DNA of 64,000 nucleotides from Microcoleus sp036705565 (lineage in GTDB: Bacteria > Cyanobacteriota > Cyanobacteriia > Cyanobacteriales > Microcoleaceae), in NCBI GenBank assembly GCA_036705565.1, contig JAUBUY010000006.1; one strand, given 5' to 3'. Made by a program: the position numbers and the translations under genes. Below are positions 43,529-52,002 of this stretch, one piece after another. The notes beneath the pieces were generated by a model. The model was given only the letters and a program-made list of their open reading frames with translations, had not been told where the DNA came from and did no database searches. Numbering within the stretch: position 1 is the first letter of the stretch; each line of letters starts with the position of its first letter.

Positions 43529-44529
43529 CAGTACCCATTATTGCTTTTTTCAATAATAAAAGTGGCGTCGGTAAAACTTCGCTAGTATATCATTTAGCCT
43601 GGATGTATCGCAATTTAGGAATGCGGGTGCTAGCAGCAGATTTAGACCCCCAAGCCAATCTGACTGCTGCTTTTCTAGAGGAAGAACGTTTAGAAGAATT
43701 GTGGGAAGGCAATAACCGACCTAACACAGTTTTTCGCTGCGTACAGCCTTTAGTTAGAGGAATTGGTGATATTGCTACTCCAGAAGTAGAGCACATTGAA
43801 GAAAGATTGGGACTCTTGGTAGGAGATTTATTGCTCTCTGGATTTGAAGATGACCTCTCAGCAGAATGGCCCGGCTGCACCGATCGCAAGGAGCGTTCTT
43901 TTCGGGTCATTTCTGCTTTTTGGCGACTCTTGCAAGAAGCAGCAACAGTTCATCAAGCTGATGTAGTTTTGACAGACATCGGCCCGAATTTAGGAGCGAT
44001 TAACCGGGCCGCTTTGATTGCAGCTAACTATGTAGTAGTTCCTCTATCACCGGATTTATTCTCACTGCAAGGATTGAAAAATCTCGGCCCAACTCTCAGA
44101 CGCTGGCGGCAAGAATGGCTAGAAAGATTAGAGAAAAATCCTGCCCCTGATTTAAAGCTTCCTCAAGGTCAAATGCAACCTGTTGGTTATATTGTCCTGC
44201 AACACTCGGTACGGCTAGACCGCCCAGTGAAAGCTTATCAGCGATGGATTGCACGGATTCCTAATATTTATCGGGAAGCTGTGCTCAATGAATCGGAAAA
44301 TAGCACACTTTCCATCGCCGAAGATCCTCACTGTTTAGCTTTGCTAAAACACTATCAGAGTCTGATGCCGCTTGCCCAGGAAGCCCATAAACCTATGTTC
44401 CACCTCAAACCTGCGGATGGGGCAATTGGTTCTCACATCCAGGCCGTGCAAAGTGTTTACGGAGACTTTAAAAAGCTAGCTCATAAAATTGCTGAAACCG
44501 TAGAAATCCCAATACTTACCAATTTCTAA
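43525..44529 (+). CDS. ParA-like deviant Walker ATPase
   Basis: This 334-residue protein has the ParA/MinD fold: deviant Walker A FNNKSGVGKTSLVYHLAW with the signature lysine, DLDPQANLTAAFL (Walker A'), and VVLTDIGPNLGAINRAALIA (Walker B region), followed by VVVPLSPDLFSLQGLKNLG. ParA proteins use ATP-driven dimer switching to move DNA or protein cargo. No ParB or parS candidate is present, so it is not an ordinary partition locus. It starts at GTG 43525 inside the last codons of the AlbA-like gene. The C-terminal third (GYIVLQHSVRLDRPVKAYQR, then SLMPLAQEAHKPMFHLKP) is distinct from chromosomal ParA. The two genes form a compact cassette of unknown function. Confidence 0.9.
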   Translation: MTVPIIAFFNNKSGVGKTSLVYHLAWMYRNLGMRVLAADLDPQANLTAAFLEEERLEELWEGNNRPNTVFRCVQPLVRGIGDIATPEVEHIEERLGLLVGDLLLSGFEDDLSAEWPGCTDRKERSFRVISAFWRLLQEAATVHQADVVLTDIGPNLGAINRAALIAANYVVVPLSPDLFSLQGLKNLGPTLRRWRQEWLERLEKNPAPDLKLPQGQMQPVGYIVLQHSVRLDRPVKAYQRWIARIPNIYREAVLNESENSTLSIAEDPHCLALLKHYQSLMPLAQEAHKPMFHLKPADGAIGSHIQAVQSVYGDFKKLAHKIAETVEIPILTNF

Positions 44530-44590
44530 TCCCAACTTTTAAGTAAGCTGCTACGCCTATAAAGTGAACTTTTAGGAGAGAAACTAACCA

Positions 44591-45511
44591 TTACTTTGCG
44601 CTAGGTGCGGGCTTTGCAGCGCCCAGCTTTTGCTGCAAAAACTCCTGCGCCACTTGTCCCGCTTCCTGCTGTTCCCCGTCAACTTGATAGTTGAGTTTCC
44701 GCATATCTTCCTCAGAGATTTTGCCGCCCAATTCTGCGAGCACTGGACGCAATTCCGGGTATTGTTCCAAAATTTGCGATCGCACAACCGGAACTGCTTC
44801 GTAGGGCGGGAAATAGCCCTTGTCATCTTTGAGAACTACTAAACCTAAACTTTGAATCAAACCGTCCGTCGTATTACCAGCAATCACATCTACTTCTTTT
44901 TGTTGCAGCGCTTGATAAAGCAATCCTAACAGCAATTCCTTCGGTTGTTCTCGAAACTTAATTCCGTAAGTTTTCGCCAACCCGGGAAACCCATCTTCTC
45001 TCTCGTTAAATTCTGGGCCGAAACCAGCCCGGAGGTTAGGTGAAGCTTTCCCAAGTTGCGAGAGAGTTTGTAAATTGAGTTTTTTGGCATCGTCTCCCCG
45101 CACAATAATCGCAAAACTGTTATTAAATCCCAGCGGTTCCGTCCATTCTGCTTTAAACTGTTTGGGATATTCTTGTTTGAGGTAATCGAGGACTTTTTTG
45201 GGGTCAGAAATCGGTTTTTGTTTGAGCAGGTTGGCGTAAGCAGTCCCCGTGTATTCGACGTACAAGTCGATTTTACCTGCTGTTAGGGATTGATGGCAAA
45301 GCGAACCTCCCAGATTCAGTTCTCGTTCTACTTTGATATCTGTTTTAGCTTCGATATGGCGTGCTAAAATTTCGGCGAGGATGACTTGTTCGGTAAAGTC
45401 TTTCGAGCAGATGACAACTTGCTTTTCGGGCTTAGAGGTACATCCTGCTACTGCAAGCAAGCAAAGCAGCCAGCAGGAATAGAAAAAAAAATCGTTCTTA
45501 GATATTTTCAT
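44591..45511 (-). CDS. OpuBC-like solute-binding lipoprotein (glycine betaine/choline type)
   Basis: This 306-residue protein has a lipoprotein signal (FFFYSCWLLCLLAVAGC, lipobox VAGC), so it is anchored at the outer face of the plasma membrane. The mature part matches the OpuAC/OsmF substrate-binding family: VVICSKDFTEQVILAEILAR, YVEYTGTAYANLL, and LLGLLYQALQQKEVDVIAGN. Such proteins deliver quaternary amines such as glycine betaine to an ABC importer. The family's aromatic cage residues cannot be verified by eye. The importer's ATPase and permease are not next to it; they may be elsewhere, or the protein may be an orphan. Confidence 0.9.
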   Translation of the reverse strand: MKISKNDFFFYSCWLLCLLAVAGCTSKPEKQVVICSKDFTEQVILAEILARHIEAKTDIKVERELNLGGSLCHQSLTAGKIDLYVEYTGTAYANLLKQKPISDPKKVLDYLKQEYPKQFKAEWTEPLGFNNSFAIIVRGDDAKKLNLQTLSQLGKASPNLRAGFGPEFNEREDGFPGLAKTYGIKFREQPKELLLGLLYQALQQKEVDVIAGNTTDGLIQSLGLVVLKDDKGYFPPYEAVPVVRSQILEQYPELRPVLAELGGKISEEDMRKLNYQVDGEQQEAGQVAQEFLQQKLGAAKPAPSAK

Positions 45512-45674
45512 GACTTAACTCAAATTAAGCATCTACAATTAATACTTTATAAGTTATAGCATAAAGCCCCGATCGCAGACTTTTTCAAGAGGTCTGCGCT
45601 TTAACACCGATCGCACTTTACCCAAGTTCCGTTTTCCTGTTGTAACATTTATTTATAGACATGGAGGACAAAAA

Positions 45675-47042
45675 ATGGTAATCAGCGTCAGCGATATTAT
45701 CCAGCAGCAGCGGCAATTTTTTGCGACTGGGAAAACGAAAGATGTGGATTTTCGGCTTGAACAACTCAAAAAACTTAAAAGTGCGATCGAACTTAATCAA
45801 TCACGAATAGTCGATGCCGTCAAGGCAGACCTCGGTCGGCCGGAATTCGAGGCTTATCTTGAAATCGCATCGATCGCCGAAGTTAATTATGCCATCAAAA
45901 ACCTCAAATCGTGGGTAAAGCCGAGAAAAGTGGCTGCTTCGATAGATCAATTCCCAGCATCGGCCCGCATTTACCCTGAACCTTTGGGCGTTGTTTTAAT
46001 CATCGGGCCTTGGAATTACCCATTTCAGCTAATGATATCACCTTTGGTCGGGGCGATCGCCGCCGGCAACTGTGCACTTCTCAAACCTTCGGAAATCGCC
46101 TCGCACACCTCCGAAGTTATCGCCGACCTGATATCCAAAACCTTCGATCCCGCCTATATAGCCGCCGTCGAAGGAGGAGTCGAAATCAGCCAACAATTGC
46201 TAGCCGAAAAATTTGACCACATCTTCTTTACAGGCGGCACTAAAATCGGTAGAATAGTCATGGAAGCTGCCGCTAAACACCTGACACCTGTCACATTAGA
46301 ATTAGGTGGAAAAAGTCCTTGCATTGTAGACTCAGACATTCAGGTTGAATACACAGCAAAACGCATTGCGTGGGGCAAATTTCTCAATGCCGGACAAACT
46401 TGCATCGCTCCCGATTACCTATTAGTTGATAAAAAAGTTAAACCTGCTTTGATGACAGCAATTAAAACAGCCATTCACGAATTTTACGGCGACAATCCGC
46501 AAACAAGTCCCGACTATTCGCGGATTATCAACCAGCGGCAATTAGACCGTTTGAGTGCGTTTATCAAAGATGGAGAAATTGTCGTCGGTGGGGAAGTGAA
46601 ACCGGAAGATAGATATATTGCACCGACGGTTTTAGATCGTGTTTCCTGGGATTCGCCGGTGATGCAGGATGAGATTTTCGGGCCGATTTTGCCAGTTTTG
46701 GAGTATGATGATTTCGGGGAGGCGATCGCCCAAATCAACGCCCGTCCCAAACCTTTAGCTTTGTATTTGTTCTCCAAAAATAAAGAGAAACAAGAGCGAG
46801 TTTTGCGGGAAACTTCTTCGGGGGGAGTTTGTCTCAACGACACGGTTATGCAAGTGGGAGTAAAAGATTTACCTTTTGGCGGAGTTGGTGAAAGCGGCAT
46901 CGGTAGCTATCACGCAAAAGCAAGTTTTGATACCTTTTCGCATCAAAAAAGCGTGCTGCAAAAGTCATTTTTACTTGACTTAAAATGGCGGTACGCTCCC
47001 TATAAGGGTAAGTTGGATTTGATTAAGAAAATTATCGGTTGA
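45675..47042 (+). CDS. Aldehyde dehydrogenase (class 3-like, AldE-type)
   Basis: This 455-residue enzyme belongs to the shorter class 3 aldehyde dehydrogenases that act on fatty or aromatic aldehydes. Catalytic cysteine is in FLNAGQTCIAPDYLLV, general-base glutamate in TLELGGKSPCIVDSD, and nucleotide-binding parts in VVLIIGPWNYPFQLMISPLV and FFTGGTKIGRIVMEAAAKH. The C-terminal hydrophobic tail common in membrane-bound members is weak. Cyanobacterial homologues (for example Slr0091, AldE) oxidise fatty aldehydes. The ATG at 45675 has GGAGG seven bases upstream. It is divergent from the lipoprotein gene and appears monocistronic. Confidence 0.93.
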   Translation: MVISVSDIIQQQRQFFATGKTKDVDFRLEQLKKLKSAIELNQSRIVDAVKADLGRPEFEAYLEIASIAEVNYAIKNLKSWVKPRKVAASIDQFPASARIYPEPLGVVLIIGPWNYPFQLMISPLVGAIAAGNCALLKPSEIASHTSEVIADLISKTFDPAYIAAVEGGVEISQQLLAEKFDHIFFTGGTKIGRIVMEAAAKHLTPVTLELGGKSPCIVDSDIQVEYTAKRIAWGKFLNAGQTCIAPDYLLVDKKVKPALMTAIKTAIHEFYGDNPQTSPDYSRIINQRQLDRLSAFIKDGEIVVGGEVKPEDRYIAPTVLDRVSWDSPVMQDEIFGPILPVLEYDDFGEAIAQINARPKPLALYLFSKNKEKQERVLRETSSGGVCLNDTVMQVGVKDLPFGGVGESGIGSYHAKASFDTFSHQKSVLQKSFLLDLKWRYAPYKGKLDLIKKIIG

Positions 47043-47418
47043 TCGATCGCACTTGAAGGGGCGGGTTCGCCAAGTTTTACAATATCACCGAGATAGCCAA
47101 ATCAACCCGCCCATTCCTGATATTATCGGTCAACCGATTCCACAGTGAACGATAATTTCCAGAAATTTTAAAGGATTGCTCATCTGTTTTTTGAACGATT
47201 TCGATCGCAATGTCTGCCTTGCACCATTCTCAAAAACAGGCTTTCCGGCCTGTTCCACAAAGAGTGAATTTCTTGTGGGTTGGGCATCCTACCCGCCCAT
47301 AAAAAGCTTATTAAAAATGGTGCAAGATGTCAATCCTAAAGGACAGTTGCCCTTCAAAATAATTCAGATTAGAAATGTCTATAATATCTTTTAGCATCTT
47401 CTCGCTAAACAGCAATTT
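47043..47418. other. Gene-free stretch with repeat families E and C
   Basis: 47057-47113 pairs GGGGCGGGTTCGCC with AACCCGCCC over 57 bases. 47218-47326 is a family C MITE: CTTGCACCATT perfectly inverted as AATGGTGCAAG, enclosing AACAGGCTTTCCGGCCTGTTCC and a GGGTTGGGCATCC segment. No gene is supported. Confidence 0.7.
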
Positions 47419-47769
47419 ATGGAACCTTTAGCAACAGAACCCTGTGCAGCCTGCAGCCCAAACTCTGCCCGCGTCACAGCTTACGAAATTGTCCAGCTAA
47501 AACCTCAAATTCCCGACTGGAATTTGATCGAAAAAAATGGCATTCCCCAAATAGAACGCACTTACGAATTCCCGGATTTCAAAAGTGCGATCGCCTTTAC
47601 AAACAGCGTCGGCGAAGCAGCAGAAACTGAAGGACATCACCCCGCACTGTTAACCGAGTGGGGGAAAGTTACCGTTACTTGGTGGACTCACGAGATTTCT
47701 GGACTGCATCGCAATGACTTTATTATGGCAGCGAAAACCGATGCGATCGCCAATCAATTCCCCAAATAA
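47419..47769 (+). CDS. phhB: 4a-hydroxytetrahydrobiopterin dehydratase (pterin carbinolamine dehydratase)
   Basis: This 116-residue protein carries the dehydratase signature EGHHPALLTEWGKVTVTWWT, including the conserved E-x-x-H-H-P catalytic group, followed by HEISGLHRNDFIMAAK. Its usual role is dehydrating 4a-carbinolamine pterins to quinonoid dihydropterin, so that tetrahydropterin cofactors are recycled. In cyanobacteria it is often present without phenylalanine hydroxylase, and roles in molybdopterin-type or folate-side pathways have been proposed. It is 20-30 residues longer at the N-terminus than the core family. The enzyme call is secure; the gene symbol is the standard family name. 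Confidence 0.92.
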   Translation: MEPLATEPCAACSPNSARVTAYEIVQLKPQIPDWNLIEKNGIPQIERTYEFPDFKSAIAFTNSVGEAAETEGHHPALLTEWGKVTVTWWTHEISGLHRNDFIMAAKTDAIANQFPK

Positions 47770-47795
47770 AATCAGACTTATAGCCCGATCGCAGT

Positions 47796-48527
47796 TTAAG
47801 AAAGCACCGCCCTGGGCACTGGTGAATGTTGATTGGCATTATTTAACAACTCCAGATTCAGTCGGTAGCCGACATTGCGTACAGTTTGAATCAAGCTCGG
47901 CTGTCGCGGGTCGATTTCGATTTTTTTACGCAGAGAGAGTACGTGAGTGTCGATCGTCCGGGGGTTATCAATCGCATCAGGCCAGGCCCGACGCAGCAAA
48001 TCCGAGCGCGACAGCGGCACTCCTCCAGCTTGAGCTAGCACGTACAGCAGGCTAAATTCCTGGGGAGTCAGCTCAATATGTTCCTCGTACAACCTGACTC
48101 GGCGCTGCACCAAATCAATTTTCAGCAGCCCGCACTCCAGCGTCGCCGGCGGTAGCATCGTGCGGTTGCGGCGCATCAGAGCTTCCACCCTGGCCATAAA
48201 CTCTTGCATCCCAAAGGGTTTAGTCAGGTAATCGTCTGCCCCCGCCTTCAAACCTTCAACAATATCCGATTCCGAATTCCGCGCCGACAGCATCAAAATC
48301 AGCGACTGCTGCTGCTGTTGTAGCCAGTTGCAAAATTCCAAACCGTCCCCATCGGGCAATTGGGCATCCAGAATGACTAGGGTTGGCTGGCGGCTGAAAA
48401 ATATTTCCCTAGCGTGACTGATATCCGCTGACTGGTGCACCCAGTGACCGACTTGCTGTAGATGCCAGCCCAAGAGCGATCGCAGGTGCGGATTCCCTTC
48501 AACAATTGAAATACTTGCAGATTCCAC
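47796..48527 (-). CDS. OmpR/PhoB-type response regulator
   Basis: This 243-residue regulator has a receiver with phospho-acceptor D in LVILDAQLPDGDGLEFC, threonine/serine in LMLSARNSES, and lysine in DYLTKPFGMQEFM, then a winged helix (IELTPQEFSLLYVLAQAGGV, then TIDTHVLSLRKKIEIDPRQP and TVRNVGYRL). The start, ISIVEGNPHL, has only one acidic residue where canonical receivers have two for magnesium binding. Phosphorylation may therefore be weak, or the protein may signal unphosphorylated. I do not assign it to a named cyanobacterial regulator. It is convergent with phhB. A kinase gene is not adjacent. Confidence 0.93.
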   Translation of the reverse strand: MESASISIVEGNPHLRSLLGWHLQQVGHWVHQSADISHAREIFFSRQPTLVILDAQLPDGDGLEFCNWLQQQQQSLILMLSARNSESDIVEGLKAGADDYLTKPFGMQEFMARVEALMRRNRTMLPPATLECGLLKIDLVQRRVRLYEEHIELTPQEFSLLYVLAQAGGVPLSRSDLLRRAWPDAIDNPRTIDTHVLSLRKKIEIDPRQPSLIQTVRNVGYRLNLELLNNANQHSPVPRAVLS

Positions 48528-49122
48528 AGAGGCGAGCTTCCCATATCACTAATTGCTACAAGGTTAACAGAGCTTTTGTCAAGCTTTTGTAACCATCGCT
48601 ACTCAAGCATGAGCTGCGTTTAAAGCAGCGGACATACCTAGGGTAGGAATTTTAAAGATTGGGTTAATTTGGCAGGGTCAGCCTGCAGAAAGGTTAAATC
48701 ATTCTGGCGATGAGCTTACAATGAAAATAGGACAGTGTAAAGCCGATCGATCCCATGCCCCAACCGCCTGCCAAAAGCGATCCCCCCGACCCAGCCCCCA
48801 ATTCCAGGAGGTTGACAAATCGCGCAAGTGAAACTAGAATTCCTCCAACCGTTCGCTCGGTAGCCGGAACACTCAGCCACTTTGACCGTCAAATTCAGCC
48901 ACATCCCGACTCAATTAAACGCACAGCGAATTATCTAGGTGCGCGCAAAAAGTCGAGCAACTGCATTGCAACGAGTGAAATTTTTTATGGAGGGTAGCCT
49001 GTTGAGCAGGGTAAAAACTTTTATTTAGAAATAGCTTCAAGCTGAGCCACTCAGCATCAATCGAGGCCATTCCTAAATCCCGCCGTCATTATACAAACCA
49101 CAAAGGATTTCAAACTCACACC
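48528..49122. other. Intergenic stretch, no gene supported
   Basis: Several short frames occur on both strands, the longest at 48755-48997 (80 codons, proline- and arginine-rich). It lacks a ribosome binding site and a recognisable sequence. A short inverted GCTGCG motif lies near 48613. The promoter of the downstream DUF6761 gene should be here, near 49060-49115. Confidence 0.45.
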
Positions 49123-49371
49123 ATGCTACAAGACACCCAAACAATCCGGCACTACCAAAAACTCACCGACGCCCTCGTCGAAATGTGGAATAGAGGTTAT
49201 CGCTTTGATGACCTGCGGCTTTACTTAGACGGCTATTTAGCAGCCCTGCGGCACTCCAACAGTTTGGAACCCTATCTGATTCACAGACTAGAGGAAGAAG
49301 CAGCCCGTTACATTCACGACCCCTCCAATTTTGCAATGCCACAGACCCAAACTGAAGCAGACTACTATTAA
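49123..49371 (+). CDS. DUF6761 family cyanobacterial protein
   Basis: This 82-residue soluble protein has the sequence pattern of a small cyanobacteria-specific family I know as DUF6761: IRHYQKLTDALVEMWNRGYR, FDDLRLYLDGYLAALRHSN and EPYLIHRLEEEAARYIHDPS. It is strongly conserved across cyanobacteria and predicted to be mostly helical, but no function has been reported to my knowledge. It starts at ATG 49123 and ends before repeat-rich DNA. Nothing in its surroundings suggests a role. Confidence 0.85.
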   Translation: MLQDTQTIRHYQKLTDALVEMWNRGYRFDDLRLYLDGYLAALRHSNSLEPYLIHRLEEEAARYIHDPSNFAMPQTQTEADYY

Positions 49372-49788
49372 ATAGCAAATTCGGTTTGATAAACCCTTGA
49401 TGATTTGGGAATGGGGAATGGGGAATTGGGAATTGGGAATTGGGAATTTTAACTGGTTCCCCGGCTATGCCTCGGAACCGATGTCCACAGGCTCGGCCTC
49501 GCTTTGGGAGCCTAAAAATTCGATGCCTAGCCTACTGCATTGCGTTCCTAGGCTTTGCCTGGTAACGAATAATTACAGCACTTTCCAGGTAAGTGAAGTA
49601 CAGAGAAACCGGGTTTCTTGAATAAAACCGGTTTCTGGCGAGAAATCCAGAAGAAACCCGGTTTCTGGGGTGTACTTTATCAACCTGGAATCCGCTGTAA
49701 GTAAATTAACTTAATTCAAAGTAAAACGCGATTGCTGTTATTTCCCCGACTTCTTAAAGAAGTCGGGGAAATGTTTTTTCTGTCTAAT
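49372..49788. other. Repeat-rich intergenic stretch with family B palindromes
   Basis: 49403-49450 has GGGAATGGGGAATT-type repeats. 49455-49570 has a GGTTCCCCGGCTATGCCTCG block and a GCCTAGCCTACTGC...GCCTGGTAACG segment also reflected near 14737 and 26670. 49601-49670 has three AAACCCGG/AAACCGG palindromes of family B. No gene is seen. Confidence 0.65.
49740..49780. terminator. Strong hairpin, possible bidirectional terminator of grxD
   Basis: ATTTCCCCGACTTCT at 49740-49754 is perfectly inverted at 49758-49772 with a three-base loop, a 15-base stem, followed on the plus strand by GTTTTTTC. It lies just past the glutaredoxin stop. On the minus strand it is not followed by a T-run, so it may be a repeat element more than a true terminator; the CCCCGACTTCTT motif is common in cyanobacteria. 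Confidence 0.5.
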
Positions 49789-50112
49789 TTAAGAAGCCAA
49801 AGCCACTTCCACAACTTCTTGCAATTCGCCCTTTTGATACATCTCGATCATAATATCCGAGCCACCAATAAACTCGCCGTTGATATAAACTTGAGGAATT
49901 GTCGGCCAGTTGGAATACTCTTTAACGCCTTGACGAATTTCCTGGTCTGCTAAAACATCAACAGTTTCGTAAGGCACTCCCAAAGTATTGAGAATTTGCA
50001 CCACAGTATTAGAAAAACCGCACTGGGGCATTAACTTATTGCCCTTCATAAACACCATGATTTTGTTTTGCTTAACCAACTCGTCAATTCTTTGATGTGC
50101 TGTTGTACTCAT
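49789..50112 (-). CDS. grxD: Monothiol glutaredoxin, Grx4/GrxD family
   Basis: From ATG 50112 (MSTTAHQRIDELVKQNKIMV) the protein has 107 residues. The active site is CGFS in GNKLMPQCGFSNTVVQIL, the hallmark of monothiol glutaredoxins that carry a [2Fe-2S] cluster with glutathione. NWPTIPQVYINGEFIGGSDI contains the conserved cis-proline glutathione-binding strand. It transfers and stores iron-sulfur clusters rather than reducing disulfides. BolA, its usual partner, is encoded just upstream on the same strand, separated by a family B palindrome; the two may be one operon. A longer frame starting at 50145 has no support. Confidence 0.95.
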   Translation of the reverse strand: MSTTAHQRIDELVKQNKIMVFMKGNKLMPQCGFSNTVVQILNTLGVPYETVDVLADQEIRQGVKEYSNWPTIPQVYINGEFIGGSDIMIEMYQKGELQEVVEVALAS

Positions 50113-50156
50113 GGTAGGTCCTAATATTGTTTGAAAATTTTTCAACGTTGACTGAC

Positions 50157-50230
50157 GCAGAAACCGGGTTTTTTAGGAAAATCTTTCGTTACAGCCATAG
50201 ATTCCGGTTAAAAAACCCGGTTTCTTTGGT
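50157..50230. repeat. AAACCGGG palindrome (family B) between bolA and grxD
   Basis: GCAGAAACCGGGTTTTTTAG and AACCCGGTTTCTTTGG, both embedded in A/T runs, form an inverted pair with a 45-base loop. The same element occurs at 13846, 49601, 51451 and 55407. Here it may form a stem in the bolA-grxD transcript and set their expression ratio; that is inference. Confidence 0.8.
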
Positions 50231-50313
50231 TTTTGTGGGTAAGTGCAGCAGTTGTATTTCAAGCAACTATTGACACAAGCACAAACTTGTGATACCCAAT
50301 TGCCGCTCAACAA

Positions 50314-50574
50314 TTAAGCAGCTTGACTTTTCGCTTCCCATTCTGCAGGAGTTAAGGTTTCCAAGCCCAAAGCGTGGATGGCTTCACTAGCCATTGCCTG
50401 TTTGAGAGCGCCGTATACCAGTTGGTGCTGCTGTACTCGGCTTTTTCCTTCAAAGGCTGCAGAGACGACTCTCGCCTGGTAGTGGTCACCGCCACCGGTC
50501 AAATCGTCAACTTGTATTTTAGCGTCGGGCAACCCTGCCTTAATCATTTCTGCTACTTGAGACGGTGTAACCAT
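50314..50574 (-). CDS. bolA: BolA family protein
   Basis: This 86-residue protein has the BolA fold: MVTPSQVAEMIKAGLPDAKI, VDDLTGGGDHYQARVVSAAF (the GGGDHY segment holds the conserved loop), and FEGKSRVQQHQLVYGALKQA. The conserved histidine and H-x-L region fit the BolA class that binds CGFS glutaredoxins through a shared [2Fe-2S] cluster. In cyanobacteria such proteins are often found next to grxD, as here. Its own DNA-binding role, known in enteric BolA, is not evident. It probably regulates or delivers iron-sulfur clusters. Confidence 0.9.
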   Translation of the reverse strand: MVTPSQVAEMIKAGLPDAKIQVDDLTGGGDHYQARVVSAAFEGKSRVQQHQLVYGALKQAMASEAIHALGLETLTPAEWEAKSQAA

Positions 50575-50616
50575 TGGTTTCTCTGATAAACGGCTGTAAT
50601 TTAGATTTTAGTGGAA

Positions 50617-51240
50617 CTATTTGTTAGACGATCGCGGTTGACTGCTGGCAGGTCGGGGAAAGGGCGAATCCACAAAACCCAATTCCAGTAACTGCTGGTA
50701 AGCTTTCTTGCCCAAGTCGCGAGTTGGCTGCTGCGATCGAATAATCTGAATCAGCAGGGGCACAGCCAGTTCGGGCTTATTTTGGGCCCGGTGTACCAAC
50801 GCCAGCCGGTAGGTGGCTTCGTCGCGCATTTGGGCTGTTTCTACAGCTTTGGTGCGGTGGCTTTCCGCCAAGCGGATGTCAATTCCGGCAAAACTGCTAC
50901 CCAGTTGTTGGTAGAAGTTGGACAGTTGATTGAAAATTTGGCGGGATTCTTGGAGTTTTTGAGTAGCCAGTGCGTAATTCTGAGAGGAAATAGCACTGCT
51001 GGCTTCTGTCATCAAACGCTGGCCTCCTGGGACGCTCAGCAGACTGCTGTCTTGCGTCAGAGGGCGAAGATTGTTGGGGTCTGTGGGGTCGTCGGCGGGC
51101 TCGATTTGCTGTTGGTTCTCTGGCCCAGAAGGTTGTTGTGCTTGGACTTGGATCGGTTGCAACAGGGTAAAAGCTGCGATCGCCCCGATCGTAATCCGGG
51201 CAGTGGAGCGAAGCCAGCAAACAGTTCCAGAGTATACCAT
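50617..51240 (-). CDS. Exported TPR-like protein, conserved cyanobacterial, unknown
   Basis: This 207-residue protein has a signal (TARITIGAIAAFTLLQPIQV, cleavage near VQA), a proline-rich linker (PENQQQIEPADDPTDPNN), and a helical part (LATQKLQESRQIFNQLSNFY, then RDEATYRLALVHRAQNKPEL) with the spacing of tetratricopeptide-like helices. It is expected in the periplasm or thylakoid lumen. I do not recognise a named family. It could tether or scaffold other proteins through the repeat helices. It is monocistronic on the minus strand, upstream of bolA. Confidence 0.65.
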   Translation of the reverse strand: MVYSGTVCWLRSTARITIGAIAAFTLLQPIQVQAQQPSGPENQQQIEPADDPTDPNNLRPLTQDSSLLSVPGGQRLMTEASSAISSQNYALATQKLQESRQIFNQLSNFYQQLGSSFAGIDIRLAESHRTKAVETAQMRDEATYRLALVHRAQNKPELAVPLLIQIIRSQQPTRDLGKKAYQQLLELGFVDSPFPRPASSQPRSSNK

Positions 51241-51569
51241 GAAATTACTTTGCGCCTATGCGCTTTAAAAAAATATTTAGCTTGAGCCGATCTTACCATT
51301 GGCGATCGCAACCGGCTAAGTGTAAACCAAATTTGTTGAAATGTCAAAGGGTGGGCGATCGATTTTGGATTTTAGATTTTGGATTTTAGATTTTGGATTG
51401 AACAAGGAAATCGCGGGGGATTGGACAGATCCCGGCAATCTAGTCCGGGACGCAGAAACCGGGTTTTTTTACCTAAATACTGCATTTGAGGCTTTAAACC
51501 TGGTAAAAAACCCGGTTTCTTTGGTATTTGATGCGTAAGTCCCGATCTAATTCAACAATCGAACGCACC
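51241..51569. other. Repeat-rich stretch upstream of the HigA-like gene
   Basis: 51357-51400 is a family A copy (five GATTTTGG/GATTTTAG units) and 51451-51524 a family B palindrome. No HigB-like toxin frame is seen, although this is where one would lie. The open frames are translated repeat. Confidence 0.75.
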
Positions 51570-51968
51570 ATGAATATGGCAATTGAAAGAACAGCTTACG
51601 GTCAACTGCTGGCTAAATCTCAGCCTAAGCCAATCCTGAACGAAGAAGATAATGATCTTGCCCTCGCAGAAGTCGATTTTCTGATGTCTAAGGAAGAATT
51701 AACAGTAGAAGAAGAAACTTTACTGAGTCTCTGGGGGCTGTTGATCGAAGAATACGAATCAAAATATTACCCAATTCCAGAAGCGACTCCCCAGGATGTT
51801 CTATTGCATCTCATGGAAGTTCGCGAACTCAAACAAGCCGATTTGGTGGGTGTGATTGGTTCCAAAGGAGTAGTCTCTGAGGTGGTTAATGGTAAACGGG
51901 CGATTAGCAAAGCCCAAGCTAAGGCGCTGGGAGAATTTTTTAATGTTAATCCTAGCGTGTTTATTTGA
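51570..51968 (+). CDS. HigA-type antitoxin with HTH (apparently orphan)
   Basis: From ATG 51570 the protein has 132 residues. An N-terminal segment (YGQLLAKSQPKPILNEEDND) and EELTVEEETLLSLWGLLIEE are typical of HigA-type antitoxins of cyanobacteria, followed by the helix-turn-helix: LKQADLVGVIGSKGVVSEVV, NGKRAISKAQAKALGEFFNV. HigA normally binds and neutralises a HigB mRNase and represses its own promoter. Its toxin should be upstream in a HigBA operon, but that space holds only repeats. It may be a solitary regulator or have a toxin elsewhere. Another ATG at 51576 is possible. Confidence 0.83.
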   Translation: MNMAIERTAYGQLLAKSQPKPILNEEDNDLALAEVDFLMSKEELTVEEETLLSLWGLLIEEYESKYYPIPEATPQDVLLHLMEVRELKQADLVGVIGSKGVVSEVVNGKRAISKAQAKALGEFFNVNPSVFI

Positions 51969-52002
51969 GCGTGTTTATCTGAAAAACTCGCTGATATCGA
52001 AA

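Noticed and set aside
43525..44529. Chromosome partition ParAB locus
   Set aside because: No ParB gene or parS-like palindrome is near, and the coupled gene is AlbA/Schlafen-like.
48755..48997. 80-residue plus-strand frame
   Set aside because: It has no ribosome binding site, is rich in proline and arginine, and matches no family.
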